A DNA stretch of 17,533 bases, taken from NCBI GenBank assembly GCA_039812545.1, contig JBDIAR010000062.1, forward strand, positions 1 to 17,533, given 5' to 3'. The notes below the pieces were generated by a model. That model searched no databases. It was given only the letters and a program-made list of their open reading frames with translations, and was not told where the DNA came from. Source of the DNA: JBDIAR01 sp039812545. GTDB taxonomy: Bacteria > Actinomycetota > Actinomycetes > Actinomycetales > Dermatophilaceae. Made by a program: the position numbers and the translations under genes. Positions 13,990 to 17,533 of this stretch are shown one piece after another. Numbering within the stretch: position 1 is the stretch's first letter; the number at the start of each line of letters is the position of its first letter.

Positions 13990-16665
13990 TCAGGGCTGCG
14001 CGGGGGCCAGTTCGACGGCGGTCACCGTGAGCCCCGTGCCGTCGGTGCCGTCCGTGCCGTCGCCGGCGCCGATCTCCTCGTATGCCAGTGCCGAGATCCG
14101 TCCGGCGGCGCGCAGGTCGGTCTCGGCGGCCCGGACCCGGGCGACGTCGGCGGCCGAACCGGACACCGTCATCGAGGCGACCTCGGCGCGCATGCCGACC
14201 TTGGCCTCGGACTTGGCCCGCCGGACGCCGGCGAGCGCGGCCGACACCGCCGTGAGCTGGCCGGCGTCACCGCCGGACGGGAGTTCGCCGGTCGCGGGCC
14301 AGCTCGCGACGTGGATCGACCCGTCGTGCCACCACGACCAGACCTCTTCGGTCACATAGGGCAGGATCGGGGCGAACAGCCGCAGCATGACAGTCAACCC
14401 GAGTCGGAGTGCCGCACGCGCCGACAGCGTTGCGGCCGAGGGGTTTTCGTCGCCGGCCCCGTAAGCGCGTTCCTTCACCAGCTCCAGGTAGTCGTCGCAG
14501 AACGACCAGAAGAAGGATTCCGTCAACTCCAGCGACCGGGTGTAGTCCCAGCCGTCGAAGCCGCGAGTGGCCTGGTCGACGACCTCGCGCAGGCTCGCGA
14601 GCATCGCCAGGTCGAGGGGTTCGGTGACCAGGGCCGCGAGGTCGGCGGCGTCCGTTCCGGCCGTTTCGGCGCCCGTGGCGTGCACGTCACCGAACGAGAG
14701 CGCGAACTTGGTGGCGTTGAGGATCTTGATGGCCAGCCGGCGGCCGACCTTCATCTGCCCGGTGTCGAACGCCGCGTCGGTGCCCAGGCGCCCGCTGGCC
14801 GCCCAGTAGCGGACCGCGTCGGCGCCGTGGGCCTGCACCATCCCCTCGGGGGTCTCGGCATTGCCCTTGGACTTGGACATCTTCTTGCGGTCCGGGTCGA
14901 GAATCCAGCCGGAGATGGCGGCATTGGTCCACGGCACGGTGCCGAACTCGTGGTAGGCCCGCACGACGGTCGCGAACAGCCAGGTGCGGATGATGTCGTG
15001 CGCCTGCGGGCGCATGTCCATCGGGAACAGCTTGTCGAAGAGTTCGGTGTCCCCGCGCCAGCGCAACGCGATCTGCGGGGTCAGTGACGAGGTGGCCCAG
15101 GTGTCGAACACGTCGGGGTCGCCGACGAAACCCCCTGGCTTTCCTCGCTGTTCGGCCGTGTACCCGGTCGGCGTCTGGGTCGACGGGTCAACCGGCAACT
15201 CGTCCTCGCGCGGCACGAGCACCCGGTCGTAGTCCGGTTCGCCGTCCTCGTTAAGGGCGTACCAGACCGGGATCGGCGGACCGAAGAAGCGCTGGCGGCT
15301 GATCAGCCAGTCGCCGTTGAGGCCGCGCACCCAGTTCTCGTAACGGGCCCGCATGAACGGCGGATGCCAGTCGATCTTGCGCCCCTGGGCGACCAGCGCC
15401 TCGTTGAGGTCGGCATCCCGGCCGCCGTTGCGGATATACCACTGGCGGGACGTGACGATCTCCAGCGGCTTCTCGCCGCGCTCGTAGAAGTTCGCCTTCC
15501 GCTGGGTGGGGACAGGTTCGCCGTCCAGGTCGCCGCTGGCGCGCAGCGCCTCCACGACGGCCGCGCGGGCGGCGAAGGTCGTCGCGCCCGCCAGCTTGTC
15601 GGCATACAGGCTCTCCCCGGGCAGACCGAGCAGCCATGGGGGAGTGTCGGATTGGAGCCGGCCCGAGCGGGTGATGACCGAGCGCATCGGCAACTGCAAC
15701 TCACGCCACCAGATGACGTCGGTCAGGTCGCCGAAGGTGCAGCACATCGCGATGCCCGCGCCCTTGTCCGGCTCGGCCAGATGATGCGCCACCACCGGCA
15801 ACTCGACCCCGAACAACGGCGAGGACACCGTCGTGCCGAACAGGTCGGCATACCGCTCGTCGTCCGGGTGGGCGATGAGCGCGACGCACGCGGCGAGAAG
15901 TTCGGGTCGGGTCGTCTCGATGTGGACCGGCGACCCGTCGGGCCGGTGGAAGGCCACCCGGTGGTAATGCCCCGGGTAGTCCTTGGCCTCCAGTTCGGCC
16001 TGGGCGACGGCGGTCTGGAAGGTCACGTCCCACAGCCCGGGGGCCTCGGCCGTATACGCCTCTCCCCGAGCGAGATTGCGCAGGAACGCCTGCTGGCAGG
16101 TGGCGATCGACTGGTCGTCGATGGTGCGGTAGCTCGTGGACCAGTCCAGCGAGAAACCCATCCGGCGGAACAGCGACTCGAACGCCTTCTCGTCCTCGAC
16201 GGTGAGTTCCTCGCACAGTTCGAGGAAATTCGCCCGGCTCACCGGCTGCTGGTCGGCGGCCTTGACCGACTTCACGTCGCCCCGGTGCGGCGGCTGGAAA
16301 TCCGGCACGTACGGCAACGACGCGTCGCCGCGCACGCCGTAGTAGTTCTGGACCCGCTTCTCACTCGGCAGGCCGTTGTCGTCCCACCCGATCGGGTAGA
16401 ACACGTGCGCACCCGTCATCCGCTTGTACCGCGCCATGCAGTCGGTGTGCGTGTAGGAGTACACATGTCCGACGTGCAGGCTGCCGCTGGCGGTCGGCGG
16501 CGGGGTGTCGATGGCGAAGATCCGCTCGCGCGGCGCGGCCAGCGCGGCCGCCCGGTCGAAGGCGTAGGTGCCCTGCTCCTGCCATACCGCGCCCCACTTG
16601 TCCTCGAGGCCGTCGACGGACGGCTTGTCGGGGATGCGCGCGGCGGACTGGCGGGGTTCGGTCAT
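13990..16665 (-). CDS. valS: Valyl-tRNA synthetase, type 2 (archaeal-like)
   Basis: This 891-residue class I synthetase charges tRNA-Val. The HIGH motif is HVGH at residues 64-67 (SGSLHVGHV) and KMSKS is at 595-599. The editing CP1 domain and anticodon-binding domain lie between and after. The phrases DTPPPTASGSLHVGHVYSYT and GWDDNGLPSEKRVQNYYGV mark the type 2 form found in Archaea, Rickettsia and many Micrococcales, rather than the standard bacterial form. The long C-terminal coiled coil of E. coli ValRS is not evident; the tail carries a short GTD-type repeat. ATG at 16665 starts with MTEP; ATG at 16677 is an alternative and neither has a strong ribosome-binding site. It lies 83 bp upstream of the MoxR operon on the same strand. 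Confidence 0.96.
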   Translation of the reverse strand: MTEPRQSAARIPDKPSVDGLEDKWGAVWQEQGTYAFDRAAALAAPRERIFAIDTPPPTASGSLHVGHVYSYTHTDCMARYKRMTGAHVFYPIGWDDNGLPSEKRVQNYYGVRGDASLPYVPDFQPPHRGDVKSVKAADQQPVSRANFLELCEELTVEDEKAFESLFRRMGFSLDWSTSYRTIDDQSIATCQQAFLRNLARGEAYTAEAPGLWDVTFQTAVAQAELEAKDYPGHYHRVAFHRPDGSPVHIETTRPELLAACVALIAHPDDERYADLFGTTVSSPLFGVELPVVAHHLAEPDKGAGIAMCCTFGDLTDVIWWRELQLPMRSVITRSGRLQSDTPPWLLGLPGESLYADKLAGATTFAARAAVVEALRASGDLDGEPVPTQRKANFYERGEKPLEIVTSRQWYIRNGGRDADLNEALVAQGRKIDWHPPFMRARYENWVRGLNGDWLISRQRFFGPPIPVWYALNEDGEPDYDRVLVPREDELPVDPSTQTPTGYTAEQRGKPGGFVGDPDVFDTWATSSLTPQIALRWRGDTELFDKLFPMDMRPQAHDIIRTWLFATVVRAYHEFGTVPWTNAAISGWILDPDRKKMSKSKGNAETPEGMVQAHGADAVRYWAASGRLGTDAAFDTGQMKVGRRLAIKILNATKFALSFGDVHATGAETAGTDAADLAALVTEPLDLAMLASLREVVDQATRGFDGWDYTRSLELTESFFWSFCDDYLELVKERAYGAGDENPSAATLSARAALRLGLTVMLRLFAPILPYVTEEVWSWWHDGSIHVASWPATGELPSGGDAGQLTAVSAALAGVRRAKSEAKVGMRAEVASMTVSGSAADVARVRAAETDLRAAGRISALAYEEIGAGDGTDGTDGTGLTVTAVELAPAQP

Positions 16666-16677
16666 GGCGCGCATCAT

Positions 16678-16783
16678 CCCATTGCGCCGGTATGCCGATC
16701 CAATCCGTTTCCTCCCGTCGCCGGCCCTGTCCGCCCGCCGGTCCGCCCGCCTGTCCGCCTGTCCGCCGGCCGGTTCCCGGCGA
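16678..16783. repeat. Spacer with GTCCGCC repeats between Fic remnant and valS
   Basis: GTCCGCC occurs four times in a short stretch (16729, 16741, 16753 and 16761, spacings 12, 12 and 8). A GTATGCC heptamer lies at 16690. No gene is seen. The repeats would form the 3' flank of the Fic remnant and the 5' flank of valS. Confidence 0.6.
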
Positions 16784-17403
16784 CTACCGGTCCGTCGGGC
16801 CGAAGGTGGGCATCAGGGCGAACATCGGCGAGGCGTCCCTCGTCCGGTAGAACTCGACCATCGCCGCATTGAACTCGGCTCGCGCCGCGGCCGGGACGCT
16901 GATCCCGTCGAAGCCGTGCGTGAGCAGCTGGCCGTTCATCATCGCCCGACCGGTGCGTCTGTTGCCGTCGAAGTAGAACTGTTGCAGCGCCGCGAACAAG
17001 AAGTACCCGACGGCTTGCCCGTGAATCGTGTCGATCGTCGCCAGTTCGGCCAGACCGGCGGCATACAGGTCCCGCAGATTGGCGCCGCCCGGCTCGGTGG
17101 CCGGCGGCGTATGCCGACCATGGATGCCCAAATACACCGACGGGGTAGCGGTTTCCGTCCCCTCGCCACGGAATCGGCCCGCCTCCAGGGCCTCGTCCCG
17201 GGCGATGAGGTCGTGCAGCCGGTCGCTGACCTCCTTCGTCAGGGCGAAGGCGCCGCTGTCCACGAGCCGGGCCAACTCGCGGGCGGACGAGGCAAGTCCC
17301 AGTACCTGGCGTTCTGCACTTCGGGATACGTGAACGGGTTCCCCTCCAATTGTGCCGCGTCCCAAACGAATTCAGGCAGGGTACGGGTGTAGCGCCAGAG
17401 AAC
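16784..17403 (-). pseudogene. Broken Fic-family gene (frameshift, no 5' end)
   Basis: Two frames together encode a Fic-type protein. From about 17403 one frame reads LWRYTRTLPEFVWDAAQLEG and continues to PEVQ, the usual Fic N-terminal phrase. Near 17308-17320 homology jumps to the frame of 17365-16784, which reads QVLGLASSARELARLVDSG, then DEALEAGRFRGEG and QQFYFDGNRRTGRAMMNG. About 20 residues expected between the blocks are missing, so a deletion not divisible by three is likely. No start codon lies in frame upstream of the first block before the divergent gene at 17462. The Fic motif has Gln in place of the catalytic His. If intact, the gene would encode an AMP-transferase-fold protein. 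A TTG start at 17365 could still express the C-terminal part. Confidence 0.7.
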
Positions 17404-17461
17404 CCGACGCGCCGGGCGCGCAGGTCGTGGCGCGGGGGATCTGCCTGCAAGGATGGGGGGT

Positions 17462-17533
17462 ATGCCCGTGGTCAGTCCCAGCGTCGCCGACGACATCGAA
17501 CTCCAGGTGCAGGGCGGGATCGCCCGCATCGTC
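17462..17533 (+). CDS. Partial CDS, possibly enoyl-CoA hydratase/isomerase family
   Basis: A reading frame starts at ATG 17462 and runs off the window after 24 residues (MPVVSPSVADDIELQVQG, then GIARIV). AAGGA and a G-run lie just upstream as a ribosome-binding site. The phrase ELQVQGGIARIV resembles the first strands of crotonase-fold enoyl-CoA hydratases, in which a similar segment precedes a LNRP motif, but too little is visible to be sure. It diverges from the Fic remnant, whose 5' end is lost right at this start. Confidence 0.45.
   Translation, partial: MPVVSPSVADDIELQVQGGIARIV

Noticed and set aside
15364..16872. Long + strand open frame of 502 codons
   Set aside because: It lies opposite valS, whose motifs are clear, and has shadow composition.

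Overview
The window comes from a high-GC actinobacterium. The evidence is strongly GC-biased third codon positions, GTG starts, leaderless promoter geometry, the paired protease genes clpP1 and clpP2 next to tig and clpX, and a MoxR/DUF58/DUF4129 operon. The valyl-tRNA synthetase is of the archaeal-like 'type 2' form, which I recall from many Micrococcales. Order Micrococcales is therefore my best inference; no genus can be named from this sequence.

Layout. (1) 1-2340 is an accessory islet. A decayed tRNA-Gly-like copy (327-388) and the 3' part of the intact tRNA-Gly(TCC) form a 37-bp direct repeat (36 of 37 identical), 1990 bp apart. Between the copies lie a VapBC toxin-antitoxin pair, a small membrane protein and an RHH-Doc toxin-antitoxin pair whose leaderless promoter sits inside a perfect 23-bp palindrome. 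No integrase is present. (2) 2317-2611 carries divergent tRNA-Gly(TCC) and tRNA-Pro(TGG). (3) 2755-9070 is the core proteostasis block on the + strand: tig, clpP1, clpP2, clpX. A four-helix membrane protein and a hormone-sensitive-lipase-type hydrolase lie between clpP2 and clpX. A good match to the actinobacterial ClgR operator lies upstream of clpP1. (4) 9088-9696 encodes a small protein with a C39/papain-like Cys-His-Asp pattern; its 3' end overlaps a convergent operon by 19 bp. (5) 9678-13906, minus strand, is a tightly overlapping five-gene operon: DUF4129 protein, two-helix membrane protein, MoxR ATPase, DUF58 protein, polytopic membrane protein. (6) 13990-16665, minus strand, is valS. 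(7) 16784-17403, minus strand, is a broken Fic-family gene with a frameshift and no 5' end. (8) 17462 to the end of the window is the start of a + strand gene, possibly of the enoyl-CoA hydratase family.

How the genes work together. Trigger factor, ClpP1P2 and ClpX form the nascent-chain folding and ATP-dependent proteolysis module. The MoxR operon encodes a membrane-associated AAA+ system of uncertain substrate. The islet carries two independent toxin-antitoxin modules that could stabilise it.

The signals I find most worth following are the tRNA-bounded toxin-antitoxin islet without an integrase, and the heptamer GGCATAC/GTATGCC. I counted the heptamer 28 times by eye, against about 2 expected from base composition. 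It falls in coding and intergenic DNA, on both strands, and often uses otherwise rare codons (TAT, GCA, ATA).
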